NCBI GenBank assembly: GCA_021295915.1 | Contig: JAGWBK010000002.1 | Span: 1 to 64,000 of the forward strand | Direction: 5' to 3' | From: Dehalococcoidia bacterium | Lineage (GTDB): Bacteria > Chloroflexota > Dehalococcoidia > Lucifugimonadales > UBA1123 | Length of the DNA stretch: 64,000 bases | In this document: piece after piece, positions 52,459 to 60,889 of the stretch | How positions within the stretch are numbered: position 1 is the stretch's first letter | Layout: every line of letters begins with the position of its first letter | The notes under the pieces: generated by a model | The model's input: the letters and a program-made list of their open reading frames with translations, nothing else | Told to the model about the DNA's origin: nothing | The model's database searches: none | Translations under genes and position numbers: made by a program

Positions 52459-52668
52459 TCAGTCCCGACAACGCCAGGACACGTTAGCGCCGAATCCGCG
52501 CACCGCTGGTCGGTCGGCTTGGGCCATTCGCCACGATGAAATCCCTCTTCGTGGCGAATCAGGAGCCGCTTGGGCCTCGCTCTCGAGATACGCCTGAACC
52601 GCAGCTATTGCTGCCGCGACCACTTCGCTGTTGACACCGTAGGAACCGTTTATCGTCACCGATGTCAA
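52459..52668 (-). CDS. Small carboxylase-associated subunit candidate
   Basis: The 69-residue product overlaps the stop of the preceding carboxyltransferase gene by 4 bp (ATGA), which indicates translational coupling and supports it as a real gene. It has a helical segment [19 protein letters not shown] followed by a basic/aromatic [13 protein letters not shown] stretch, like the small epsilon or OadG-adjacent proteins of acyl-CoA carboxylases and decarboxylases, which often end helix-linker-W-x-x-x-x-R. No enzymatic motif is visible. It lies directly between the two large carboxyl-transfer genes. Confidence 0.65.
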   Translation of the reverse strand: MTSVTINGSYGVNSEVVAAAIAAVQAYLESEAQAAPDSPRRGISSWRMAQADRPAVRGFGANVSWRCRD

Positions 52669-54224
52669 AGTGGAATGCTCCCGTGCTTCTTGGGAGGGAG
52701 ATGCTCGCGCTTGTTTTCGAGCATCTCCAGCGAGGCGATGATCTTGGGCCGGGTGTCCAGTGGATCGATCACGTCGTCGATCATCCCACGCGCGGCCGCA
52801 GCGTAAGGGTTCATCAGGCGCTGTTCGTAGTCGGCAACCAGCTCGGCTCGGGTCGCCTCGGGCTCGTCGGATGCGCGAATCTCGTTCCTATGGATAATGT
52901 TGACTGCGCCACCCGCACCCATCACGGCGACCTCACCAGTCGGCCAGGCGTAGTTGATGTCACCTTCAAGGTTCTTGCTGCTCATGACGATATAGGCGCC
53001 ACCGTATGCCTTTCGAGTCAGCACGCTAATCTTCGGCACGGTGGCCTCGGCATACGCAAAGATCAGCTTCGCGCCATGCCTTATGATGCCGCCGTATTCC
53101 TGGTTGGTACCTGGCATAAATCCCGGCACGTCGATGAACGTTACAAGTGGGATGTTGAAGGCGTCGCAGAAGCGCACAAACCTCGCTGCTTTTACGGATG
53201 CGTCTATGTCCAGCACACCTGCAAGCTGTGAAGGCTGGTTGCCGACGATGCCGACAGTTCTCCCATCGAAGCGGGCAAAACCAACGATGACGTTCGGGGC
53301 GAAGTTCTCATGCACCTGCATGAAGTCGCCGTTGTCGACAACATGGCCAACTACGTCCAGCATGTCGTATGGCTGGTTCGGGTTGTCGGGGACGACGTAG
53401 GCGAGTTCTTCGTCCTTCCTGAGTGGATCATCTGCCGCTTGGACCCTCGGCGGGTCCTCCATGTTGTTGAGCGGCAGGAACGACAGCAGCCGCCTTACCT
53501 CCGCCAAACAGGCCTCTTCCCCCTCAATAGCAAAGTGCGCCACGCCGCTTCGAGAGGTGTGAGCGTTCGCACCCCCAAGGTCCTCATGGCTGACGTCTTC
53601 TCCGGTGACCGAACGAATCACGTCTGGCCCGGTTATGTACATCTGGCCTATACCCGACGCCATGAATATGAAGTCGGTAAGGGCAGGGGAGTACGTAGCG
53701 CCACCGGCAGCCGGACCGAGGATTACCGAAATCTGCGGGACTACTCCCGACGCCCGCACGTTCTTGTGGAATATCGAACTGTACCCGCCCAGGCTGTCCA
53801 CGCCTTCCTGGATACGCGCGCCGCCGGAGTCGATCAGGCCAACCACAGGGGCTCCTGTCGACATGGATAGGTCCATCACCTTGCAGATCTTCTGGGCCAC
53901 GGCCTCCGATAGCGATCCGCCCAGTACGGTGAAGTCCTGCGCGTATACGAACACGAGCCGCCCGTCGACGTTACCGTATCCAGTAACGACCGCGTCTCCC
54001 AGGAAGTGCTGGTCGGCCAGACCGAAGTCGGTGGCCCTGTGAGTGACGAACGTGTCCAGTTCCTGGAAAGACCCTTCATCGAGCAGCAGGTCGACCCGCT
54101 CTCTCGCGGTCAACTTCCCTCGGCTATGCTGAGCGTCGATACGCCGCTGGCCTCCGCCAAGGAGCGACTCCTCGCGCATACTGCGCAACTGCGCGCGACT
54201 ATCGACTTTTCGCCTTATAACCAT
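52665..54224 (-). CDS. Acyl-CoA carboxyltransferase subunit (PccB/MmdA/transcarboxylase 12S-like)
   Basis: The 519-residue protein carries the paired crotonase-fold halves of acyl-CoA carboxylase beta subunits. It has [43 protein letters not shown], the oxyanion loop [19 protein letters not shown], and [47 protein letters not shown]. In MmdA, PccB and the 12S transcarboxylase this region binds propionyl/methylmalonyl-CoA. It starts at ATG 54224; an in-frame extension to 54386 lies in the promoter region. It heads a minus-strand run that continues to mdh. Confidence 0.92.
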   Translation of the reverse strand: MVIRRKVDSRAQLRSMREESLLGGGQRRIDAQHSRGKLTARERVDLLLDEGSFQELDTFVTHRATDFGLADQHFLGDAVVTGYGNVDGRLVFVYAQDFTVLGGSLSEAVAQKICKVMDLSMSTGAPVVGLIDSGGARIQEGVDSLGGYSSIFHKNVRASGVVPQISVILGPAAGGATYSPALTDFIFMASGIGQMYITGPDVIRSVTGEDVSHEDLGGANAHTSRSGVAHFAIEGEEACLAEVRRLLSFLPLNNMEDPPRVQAADDPLRKDEELAYVVPDNPNQPYDMLDVVGHVVDNGDFMQVHENFAPNVIVGFARFDGRTVGIVGNQPSQLAGVLDIDASVKAARFVRFCDAFNIPLVTFIDVPGFMPGTNQEYGGIIRHGAKLIFAYAEATVPKISVLTRKAYGGAYIVMSSKNLEGDINYAWPTGEVAVMGAGGAVNIIHRNEIRASDEPEATRAELVADYEQRLMNPYAAAARGMIDDVIDPLDTRPKIIASLEMLENKREHLPPKKHGSIPL

Positions 54225-54266
54225 GCTTTGATTTGTACTTAAACTCACCCTCGGAAATTCTGAATC

Positions 54267-54295
54267 AGTGTAGCTAGATTCCACACAGTGGGCAA
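54267..54295 (-). promoter_or_regulatory. Sigma-70-type promoter for the carboxyltransferase operon
   Basis: On the minus strand TTGCCC (54290-54295) and TACACT (54267-54272) are 17 bp apart. The inverted repeat GTGGGC-GCCCAC (54288-54306) overlaps the -35, a suitable repressor position. Further inverted repeats are ACTTGCA/TGCAAGT (54305-54327) and TGGCAG/CTGCCA (54358-54373). Confidence 0.5.
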
Positions 54296-54413
54296 CATTC
54301 GCCCACTTGCAACCCAGTCCTGCAAGTTGGAAAATCACCAGGACGCGTGGGAATCTTTGGCAGAGTGCTGCCACTTCGTTGAACACACACTTATAGAGTA
54401 ATGGAGAAAAGAC

Positions 54414-55091
54414 ATGAGACTGGTCATTGCAGGCTGCGAGTACTCAGGAACGTCTACCTTGGCGTTCGCCATTGACGACTGGCTTCACGAAAAGATGGGG
54501 GTACGCTTCCCGCTGATACATGATCACTGGAAGATACCTGACACCTCCGGTCATCCACAGCCAGACATGACTGACGACGAGCGACGTCAGGTATTGGCTC
54601 TCAGTTCCGAGCTCAAGGAGATGACCCAGCGTCACAGCCTGTACTATCACATTCAGGCAAACTCGTGGAACGGGCCGGACTGGATGGCCATTGGCCTGCA
54701 CATCGACGATTCAGTGTATGGCCCTCTCTACTTCGATTACGGTGGAGATGGACAGCCCCACGATCGCAAGGTCGTGTCGCACCAGGTAGAGAGCTCAATT
54801 CTCCGCTTCGCCCCTGACATAGTCCTCGTCCAAGTTACTGCGGACGCCGATGTAATCGCTCAACGAATGGAAGCCGACCCGCATCCCAACAGTCCGCTCA
54901 AGAGCGACGACATTCAAACTGTTCTCAACGCCTACAACGACGCTTTCGAAAGGTCGACGCTCAGGCACAAAATTGCCTTGGATACAAGCTCATCCAGCGT
55001 AGAAGAGACGGTCGCCGAGTTCGAGTCCAAGATAGAGCCGCATCTCACCGAGGCCGACCGCTCCCGAATCCTGGTCCACCGCAACTGGTAG
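54414..55091 (+). CDS. P-loop-like protein with altered Walker A (function unknown)
   Basis: The 225-residue protein opens with [21 protein letters not shown]. This is a P-loop layout (G-x4-G-x-S-T) but with Thr13 in the position of the usual Walker A lysine. A later [14 protein letters not shown] strand and a Q-R-M-E helix resemble the second half of kinase/NTPase folds. The absence of lysine argues for altered or lost ATP binding, or a sulfotransferase/kinase-like nonstandard loop. AGGAGA-like TGGAGAAAAG precedes the ATG. It stands alone, divergent from the carboxylase operon and convergent with nadE. Confidence 0.6.
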   Translation: MRLVIAGCEYSGTSTLAFAIDDWLHEKMGVRFPLIHDHWKIPDTSGHPQPDMTDDERRQVLALSSELKEMTQRHSLYYHIQANSWNGPDWMAIGLHIDDSVYGPLYFDYGGDGQPHDRKVVSHQVESSILRFAPDIVLVQVTADADVIAQRMEADPHPNSPLKSDDIQTVLNAYNDAFERSTLRHKIALDTSSSSVEETVAEFESKIEPHLTEADRSRILVHRNW

Positions 55092-55101
55092 CGGGCTCAG
55101 A

Positions 55102-56853
55102 CTACAGCCAGGCTCTCCACCTGTTGGCGATCGGCATTCGCCGGTCCCTCCCGAAGTTGCGAGGGGTGATCTTGATGCCGGGCGCTGCCTGTCGCCGCTT
55201 GTACTCGGACCTGTCAACAAGTCCGATCACATGCTTGACCACCTCAGGGTCTTCGCCAGTCGAAATGATCTCTTCAAAGCTCATGTCGTCTTCTACGTAG
55301 GCCTTGAGGATAGGGTCGAGGCGTTCGTAAGAGGGCAGGCTGTCCTCGTCAAACTGGTCCGGACGCAGTTCCGCGCTGGGCGGTTTCTCTATGACTGACA
55401 CCGGAATAATCGGCCTGTCAGCCTCGCTGTTCCGGTACTCTGACAACTCGTAGCACATGACCTTCGGCACGTCCTTGATCACTGCGAACCCGCCGGACAT
55501 GTCGCCGTAGATCGTTGCGTACCCCGTCGCCATCTCGCTCTTGTTGCCGGTTGTAAGTACCAGCCAGCCGAACTTGTTGGATAGCGCCATGATCAGGTTG
55601 CCCCTGATCCGGGACTGTATGTTCTCTTCAGAGACACCCCAGTCAGTTCCCTTGAACTGAGGCTCCAGCGTGTCCAGCATCGCCTCGAAGGGCTGCTCGA
55701 TCGGCAGGGTCCAAAGCTCGATTCCCAGGTTATCAGCCAGAAGCTTGGCATCGACGACGCTTCCCTCGGAAGAGAACCGCGATGGCATGGACACGCCTAC
55801 GACGTTATCACTGCCAAGCGCGTCGACCGCGATCGCTGCGACCAGGCTTGAGTCGATTCCACCGGAGAGGGCCACGAGCACCTTCTCGAACCCGCACTTT
55901 AAGACGTAGTCGCGAGTCCCGAGCGTCAATGCCTGATACACCTCAGCGGGTCCGTCATGGAACATGCCTGAACCAGGTTCTGCTGCGGCTCCGTCCAGGC
56001 TCTCTTCGTCCCATTCCGATACTGGCACCAGTTCACCCCGTCCCAGCCTTCTGATCGACTCAGGGTCCTCCTTGCGAGGACGCGGGTCCCTCAGACGCGA
56101 CCTGAATACAGCCTCGACGTCCAGGTCGACCATCAACAGGTCTTCCTCGAACTGGCTCGAAGAAGCGATCATCTCCCCGGTAGGGTCGAAAATCATACTT
56201 CCGCCGTCGAAAACGAGCTCATCTTGCCCGCCCACCATGTTGACGTAGGCCAGGAACACCTCGTTGTCCGCCGCGCGAGTGGCCAGCATCTTCTCTCTCA
56301 AGCGCCACTTGCCCGCGTGGAACGGTGACCCATTTATGTTGACGATCACCTCCGCCCCAACTGAGCGCTGTACGACCGACGGGCCGACCGCGTACCAGAT
56401 GTCTTCGCAGATGTTGACGCCCACAGGAGTGCCGTCAATCACGTACACCGGGCAGGTGTCACCTGAACGAAAGTAGCGGTCCTCGTCGAACACCCCGTAG
56501 TTGGGAAGGAACTGCTTGTGGTATGTGCCAACATGCTTGCCGTCGTAGGCAACGGCGGCGGCGTTGTACACCTCTCCACCAACGAAGTCGGCGAATCCAA
56601 CCACGACGCAAATGTCGTGAGAGGCCTCTGCAATCCGCTCCATACAACGCCGGTTCTCGGTAAGAAACTGCGGTTTCAGGAGCAGGTCTTCAGGAGGGTA
56701 CCCGGGAACAGTGAGTTCCGGGAAAGCTACGAGACTCGCGCCTACGTCTCTGGCATCGCTAATGACATCGAGGATCTTCGCGGTGTTCCCCGGCAAGTCG
56801 CCAACCGTTACATTAATCTGCGCCAGCGCGACTCTGAACTTTCGCATGGGCAT
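55102..56853 (-). CDS. nadE: Glutamine-dependent NAD+ synthetase
   Basis: This 583-residue enzyme amidates NaAD to NAD using glutamine. The N-terminal nitrilase-like domain has FPELTVPGYPPEDLLLK, YHKQFLPNYGVFDE and the nucleophile GVNICEDIWYA, giving a Glu-Lys-Cys triad. The C-terminal synthetase domain begins near residue 300 with VLVALSGGIDSSLVAAI (the PP-loop SGGIDSS) and holds FGWLVLTTGNKSEMATGYATIYGDMSGGFA. The start may be either ATG (residues 1 or 3). It is convergent with the P-loop-like gene. Confidence 0.96.
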   Translation of the reverse strand: MPMRKFRVALAQINVTVGDLPGNTAKILDVISDARDVGASLVAFPELTVPGYPPEDLLLKPQFLTENRRCMERIAEASHDICVVVGFADFVGGEVYNAAAVAYDGKHVGTYHKQFLPNYGVFDEDRYFRSGDTCPVYVIDGTPVGVNICEDIWYAVGPSVVQRSVGAEVIVNINGSPFHAGKWRLREKMLATRAADNEVFLAYVNMVGGQDELVFDGGSMIFDPTGEMIASSSQFEEDLLMVDLDVEAVFRSRLRDPRPRKEDPESIRRLGRGELVPVSEWDEESLDGAAAEPGSGMFHDGPAEVYQALTLGTRDYVLKCGFEKVLVALSGGIDSSLVAAIAVDALGSDNVVGVSMPSRFSSEGSVVDAKLLADNLGIELWTLPIEQPFEAMLDTLEPQFKGTDWGVSEENIQSRIRGNLIMALSNKFGWLVLTTGNKSEMATGYATIYGDMSGGFAVIKDVPKVMCYELSEYRNSEADRPIIPVSVIEKPPSAELRPDQFDEDSLPSYERLDPILKAYVEDDMSFEEIISTGEDPEVVKHVIGLVDRSEYKRRQAAPGIKITPRNFGRDRRMPIANRWRAWL

Positions 56854-56958
56854 ATGTTGGCCTTCGCTACCGGGATTCGCAGGTCTGTGGCATCGTCGTC
56901 GCCTGGAAGAATTCTCTAGTCTGGAAAGTTGAGCGGATCAACAGTGCCGGCGTCTGAA

Positions 56959-58128
56959 CTACTGACGCACACTCTTGACGAAATCTTCTATCCTGGCAAG
57001 TGCCTTCTCGATGTTCTCGGTCGAATTGGCGAATGAGAAGCGCACGAACCCCTTCCCGAACTCTCCAAATGACTCACCAGGTAGGCAGGCGACTCCGCCC
57101 TCTCTCAATAGACGATCGCCAAACTCCTGACTGGAAAGGCCTACGTCTGCCACATTTGGGAACGCGTAGAAAGCGCCCTGCGGCACCGCACACCGGATAC
57201 CGTCTATCGCGTTCAGCCCGTCCACGACGATGTCACGCCGCTTCTGGAACTCAGCTACCATCTCATAAGAGTCGTCCTGAGGGCCATTCAGCGCCTCCAG
57301 GGCGGCAATCTGTGTAAAGCTTGCGGTGCAGGAAACACTGTTAGTCACCAATCGTGAGATCGGTTCCACCAGCTCCATAGGCATCACGCCGTAGCCGATT
57401 CTCCATCCGGTCATGGCATATGTCTTGGAGAAGCCGTCCAGGATCACAGTCTGCTCTCTCATCATGGGGAAGCCGGATATCGAGTGATGTTCGCCTCCGT
57501 AGAGAAAGCGGCTGTAGATCTCATCGGAGAGCACCAGTATGTCGTGCTCCTTGGCGATATCGGCGAGCTTCTCCAGGTCTTCCTTCGGGATTATCGACCC
57601 GCAAGGGTTGTTCGGTGAGTTGACGATCATCAGCTTCGTTCGATCGGTGACGCTGCCGGCGACTGCATCTACGTCGATGTTGAAACCCGTCTCCTCGTGG
57701 AGCTGCATGGGTACCGGGACTCCCCCCATGAACTCGATCATCGATTCGTAGATCGGGAACCCCGGGTTCGGGTACATAACCTCATCGCCCGGATCGACCA
57801 TCGCCATTATCAGGAAGAACATGATTGGCTTGCCGCCCGGCGTAACCACAACTTGGTCACCCGTCACTGAGATGCCCCTCGTGCTGCTGATCTCCGCAGC
57901 GATCCGTTCTCGGAGCTCGGGGAAGCCGGGCGAAGGCCCATAACCAGTGTAGCCGTCGACCAGCGCCTGCCGGCCAGCCTCCACAACATGAGACGGAGAG
58001 CCAAAGTCCGGCTCTCCGATCTCGAGGTGTATTACATCCATGCCTTCGGCTTCTAGAAGGCGCGCCTTTGCGAGTACCTCGAATGCGGTCTCTGTGCCCA
58101 GACGCGCCATCCTGTGGGCGAGTTTCAT
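56959..58128 (-). CDS. Class I/II pyridoxal-phosphate aminotransferase (AspC/MalY-like)
   Basis: The 389-residue PLP enzyme has the layout of aspartate/alanine-type aminotransferases: VIHLEIGEPDFGSPSHV, YGPSPGFPELRERIA, IVNSPNNPCGS, LVLSDEIYSRFLY, and the PLP lysine in ILDGFSKTYAMTGWRIGY. GAGGGAA precedes the ATG at 58128; the upstream extension to 58209 is not conserved-looking. It is the first gene of the minus-strand pair with nadE. The exact amino acid is not decided by sequence. Confidence 0.88.
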   Translation of the reverse strand: MKLAHRMARLGTETAFEVLAKARLLEAEGMDVIHLEIGEPDFGSPSHVVEAGRQALVDGYTGYGPSPGFPELRERIAAEISSTRGISVTGDQVVVTPGGKPIMFFLIMAMVDPGDEVMYPNPGFPIYESMIEFMGGVPVPMQLHEETGFNIDVDAVAGSVTDRTKLMIVNSPNNPCGSIIPKEDLEKLADIAKEHDILVLSDEIYSRFLYGGEHHSISGFPMMREQTVILDGFSKTYAMTGWRIGYGVMPMELVEPISRLVTNSVSCTASFTQIAALEALNGPQDDSYEMVAEFQKRRDIVVDGLNAIDGIRCAVPQGAFYAFPNVADVGLSSQEFGDRLLREGGVACLPGESFGEFGKGFVRFSFANSTENIEKALARIEDFVKSVRQ

Positions 58129-58296
58129 GCGGCTTCCCTCTCGATTGTCGTGTCGATCGCTACGAGGTTGCCCAATGCCTGAACGCGGAGTAAGCGCACT
58201 CACGGGCAAGTCCTAGCTTCGTCAACAGTATAAACCTATGCATTTGCCCTATGATACAATTCGCCTGCGCCAGCGACAAATACGGAGGTCTTTCTA

Positions 58297-59199
58297 TTGA
58301 AGGTGATTCTGGGAATTCCGAGAGGATTTTGTGCCGGTGTAGTGCGCGCAATCGACATTGTCGAGTTGGCCCTGCAGAAGTACCCTCACCCCGTGTACGT
58401 AAAGCACCAGATTGTCCACAACCCATACGTGGTCAAGTCGCTTGAGGACAAGGGCGCTCGGACTGTCGAGGACGTGGAGGAGATCCCGGAGGGGGCGACA
58501 GTCGTCTTCTCCGCTCATGGCTCGCCTCCCGAGGACTTCCAAAAGGCCGAAGCTCGTGGCCTGAACGTAATAGACGCTACGTGCCCCCTCGTGACCAAGG
58601 TCCACAACGAGGCCCTGCGCTACTCTTCCGATGGCCGCAGATTGATCCTCGTAGGACACCGTGGTCACCAGGAGGTCAAAGGCACCATGGGTCAGACCGA
58701 TATGCACCTCGTCGACGACAGGGAGCCGCTAGACCTCCCGGGCTGGGAAGACGACACACCGGTTACGGTCCTTACTCAGACTACGCTTTCCGTGGACGAT
58801 ACCAGCAGGTCCATTGCTCACATCGAAGACCGATTCTCCAATGTGGTGGTCAGGAACGATCTCTGCTACGCGACCACAAACCGCCAGGAAGCGGTTAAGG
58901 AGATTTCCACTCTGGTCGATCTCGTTCTGGTTATCGGCGCGGAGAACAGCTCTAACTGCAACCGCCTGCGGGAGGTGGCAGAAGCGAATGGAGTCCCTTC
59001 GTACCTGATCAACGGTCCTGACGAACTCGATCAAGCCTGGATAGATGGGGTGGAAAACGTCGGTATTACGTCGGGAGCATCGACCCCGGAGGAACTGGTG
59101 CTGTCGGTAGTCGACGCTCTTGCACCAGACGAGGTCACCACTATCGAAGGTGTGGATGAAGACATTAACTTCGTCCTTCCACACGAGTTCAGGTCCTGA
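58297..59199 (+). CDS. ispH: 4-hydroxy-3-methylbut-2-enyl diphosphate reductase
   Basis: IspH makes IPP and DMAPP in the last MEP step. The 300-residue protein holds the three cluster cysteines in GFCAGVVRA, DATCPLVTKVHNEA and SNCNRLREVA, with the substrate histidines in KHQIVHNPYVV, FSAHGSPPEDF and VGHRGHQEV. Threonine/glutamate residues are in TQTTLS. It starts with TTG, with GGAGG 7-8 nt upstream. With ispD and ispF at 14.8-16 kb it shows that the organism uses the MEP route. Confidence 0.95.
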   Translation: MKVILGIPRGFCAGVVRAIDIVELALQKYPHPVYVKHQIVHNPYVVKSLEDKGARTVEDVEEIPEGATVVFSAHGSPPEDFQKAEARGLNVIDATCPLVTKVHNEALRYSSDGRRLILVGHRGHQEVKGTMGQTDMHLVDDREPLDLPGWEDDTPVTVLTQTTLSVDDTSRSIAHIEDRFSNVVVRNDLCYATTNRQEAVKEISTLVDLVLVIGAENSSNCNRLREVAEANGVPSYLINGPDELDQAWIDGVENVGITSGASTPEELVLSVVDALAPDEVTTIEGVDEDINFVLPHEFRS

Positions 59200-59240
59200 C
59201 CATCAATGCACGCCAGTAGGGTGCACCAGGGGCAGCGTCC

Positions 59241-59930
59241 GTGGAGATAGTCGTAGACAGCCTGCTGGAAGGTGCGCGTCGCGCCAGGGGCGTAGTCGTC
59301 ATCATCGATGTCTTCCGGGCATACACCACAGCCGCTGTCGCACTTTCAAAGGGCGCGGAAAAGATCATCCTCGTTGCCGAAGTCGAAGAGGCCCTGGCGC
59401 TAAGAGGCGACGGTGTAGGGGACATGTGCGTCGGCGAGGTCGGCGGCATGAGGCCGGAGGGCTTCGACTTCAACAACTCTCCTTCCCAGATCAGTGCCGC
59501 AGATCTTCATGGGAAGACGATCATTCAGTCAACCCGTGCCGGAACAGTGGGCATGACCGCCGCTCTGGAAGCAGTCCAGCTCTACGGTGGATCGCTTGCA
59601 GTTGCTTCCGCGACTATCGAGGCAATTCGCCGCCTCGACCCGCCACTGGTTACTATCGTTGCCATGGGGTCAGAGGGCCGCATTCGCACCGACGAGGATG
59701 AGCAGTGCGCCCTGTTCATGCGCAACCTGCTCCAGGGAGTCACACCAGACCACCAGAGCGTTCGCTCGTTGGTTCTCGCTGGCAGTGAGGCTCGAAAGTA
59801 CGGCAACCCGGCCACACCTCACTTCCCGACCGAAGACAGGGACATGGCGGTCACTATCGACTCCCATGACTTCGCTATCAGGGTGACCCGAGAAAATGGC
59901 CTGCTGGTAGCGCGCAAGCAAACCGTCTGA
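59241..59930 (+). CDS. comB: 2-phosphosulfolactate phosphatase-like protein (ComB family)
   Basis: The 229-residue protein (GTG start) matches the ComB family, which dephosphorylates 2-phosphosulfolactate in coenzyme M synthesis: EIVVDSLLEGARRARGVVVIIDVFRAYTTAA, FNNSPSQIS, QSTRAGTVGMTAAL and a C-terminal DEDEQCALFMRNLLQG. Many non-methanogenic bacteria carry ComB homologues of unknown role, so the substrate is only suggested. It follows ispH by 41 bp and precedes the aldo/keto reductase. Confidence 0.8.
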   Translation: MEIVVDSLLEGARRARGVVVIIDVFRAYTTAAVALSKGAEKIILVAEVEEALALRGDGVGDMCVGEVGGMRPEGFDFNNSPSQISAADLHGKTIIQSTRAGTVGMTAALEAVQLYGGSLAVASATIEAIRRLDPPLVTIVAMGSEGRIRTDEDEQCALFMRNLLQGVTPDHQSVRSLVLAGSEARKYGNPATPHFPTEDRDMAVTIDSHDFAIRVTRENGLLVARKQTV

Positions 59931-59956
59931 ATCCACATCAAGCAGGAGAATCAGCA

Positions 59957-60889
59957 TTGAAGTACAGACAACTCGGCAAGTCCGGCCTCCAGGTGTCGGC
60001 CGTGGGACTTGGGGCCAATAACTTCGGTGGCCGCGTCGATGCGAAGCGCTCGACGTCGGTTATCCATGCCGCGCTCGATTCCGGCGTCAACTTTATCGAC
60101 ACCTCGAACAGCTACGGAGGCGGACATTCAGAGAAGTACATCGGCGACGCTCTCAAGGGGCGACGTGCGGAGGCTGTAATCGCGACCAAGGTATCCAGCC
60201 GGGTCGCCGAAGGCCCTAACAATGCCGGCAACTCTCGAAAGCACATCTTCGACCAGGTCGATGTAAGCCTCAGGAAACTCCAGACTGACTACCTGGATCT
60301 CTATCAGATCCACTGGTGGGACCCTGATACCCCCTTGGATGAAACCCTGAGGGCACTGGACGATCTCGTCCACATGGGCAAAATCAGGTACGCAGGATGT
60401 TCCAACTTCACTGCCTGGCAGGTGTGTGAGTCCGACTGGACCTCAAAGACGCTTGGCATCAACTCATTCGTTAGCGTGCAGCCCAGGTATTCGATGCTCT
60501 ACCGCCAGCCCGAGGCTGAGTTGCTCCCGATGTGCGAACGCTACGGCATTGGGGTTTTGCCTTACTACCCCCTCGAAAACGGCTTCCTTACCGGCAAGTA
60601 CCGCAGAGACGCCCCTGCTCCAGAGGGCACGAGACTGGCCGCTAACGACAGAGGAGTCTTCACTGACCACAACTTCGATATTCTCGAAAAGCTTGAGGAC
60701 TTCTGCTCGGAGCGGGGACACACGATCCTCGAGCTCGCGTTCGCGTGGCTCCTCGCCAGCCCCTCGGTGAGCTCCGTAATTGCCGGTGCGACCCGTCCCG
60801 AGCAGATCGAGGCCAACGCCGCCTCTGCCTCTTGGGACTTGTCCGCTGAAGACCTTGCCACAGTGAATTCGATACTGGATACGCCATGA
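59957..60889 (+). CDS. Aldo/keto reductase
   Basis: The 310-residue TIM-barrel protein has the AKR tetrad: Asp in NFIDTSNSYGGG, Tyr in SYGGGHSEKYIG, Lys in VIATKVSSR and His in YQIHWWDPDTP. It reduces carbonyls with NADPH. The C-terminal region includes the cofactor block AFAWLLASPSVSSVIAGATRPEQIE. AGGAGA precedes the TTG start. Its stop overlaps the next flavin monooxygenase gene by 4 bp (ATGA), so they probably act in the same pathway. Confidence 0.92.
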   Translation: MKYRQLGKSGLQVSAVGLGANNFGGRVDAKRSTSVIHAALDSGVNFIDTSNSYGGGHSEKYIGDALKGRRAEAVIATKVSSRVAEGPNNAGNSRKHIFDQVDVSLRKLQTDYLDLYQIHWWDPDTPLDETLRALDDLVHMGKIRYAGCSNFTAWQVCESDWTSKTLGINSFVSVQPRYSMLYRQPEAELLPMCERYGIGVLPYYPLENGFLTGKYRRDAPAPEGTRLAANDRGVFTDHNFDILEKLEDFCSERGHTILELAFAWLLASPSVSSVIAGATRPEQIEANAASASWDLSAEDLATVNSILDTP

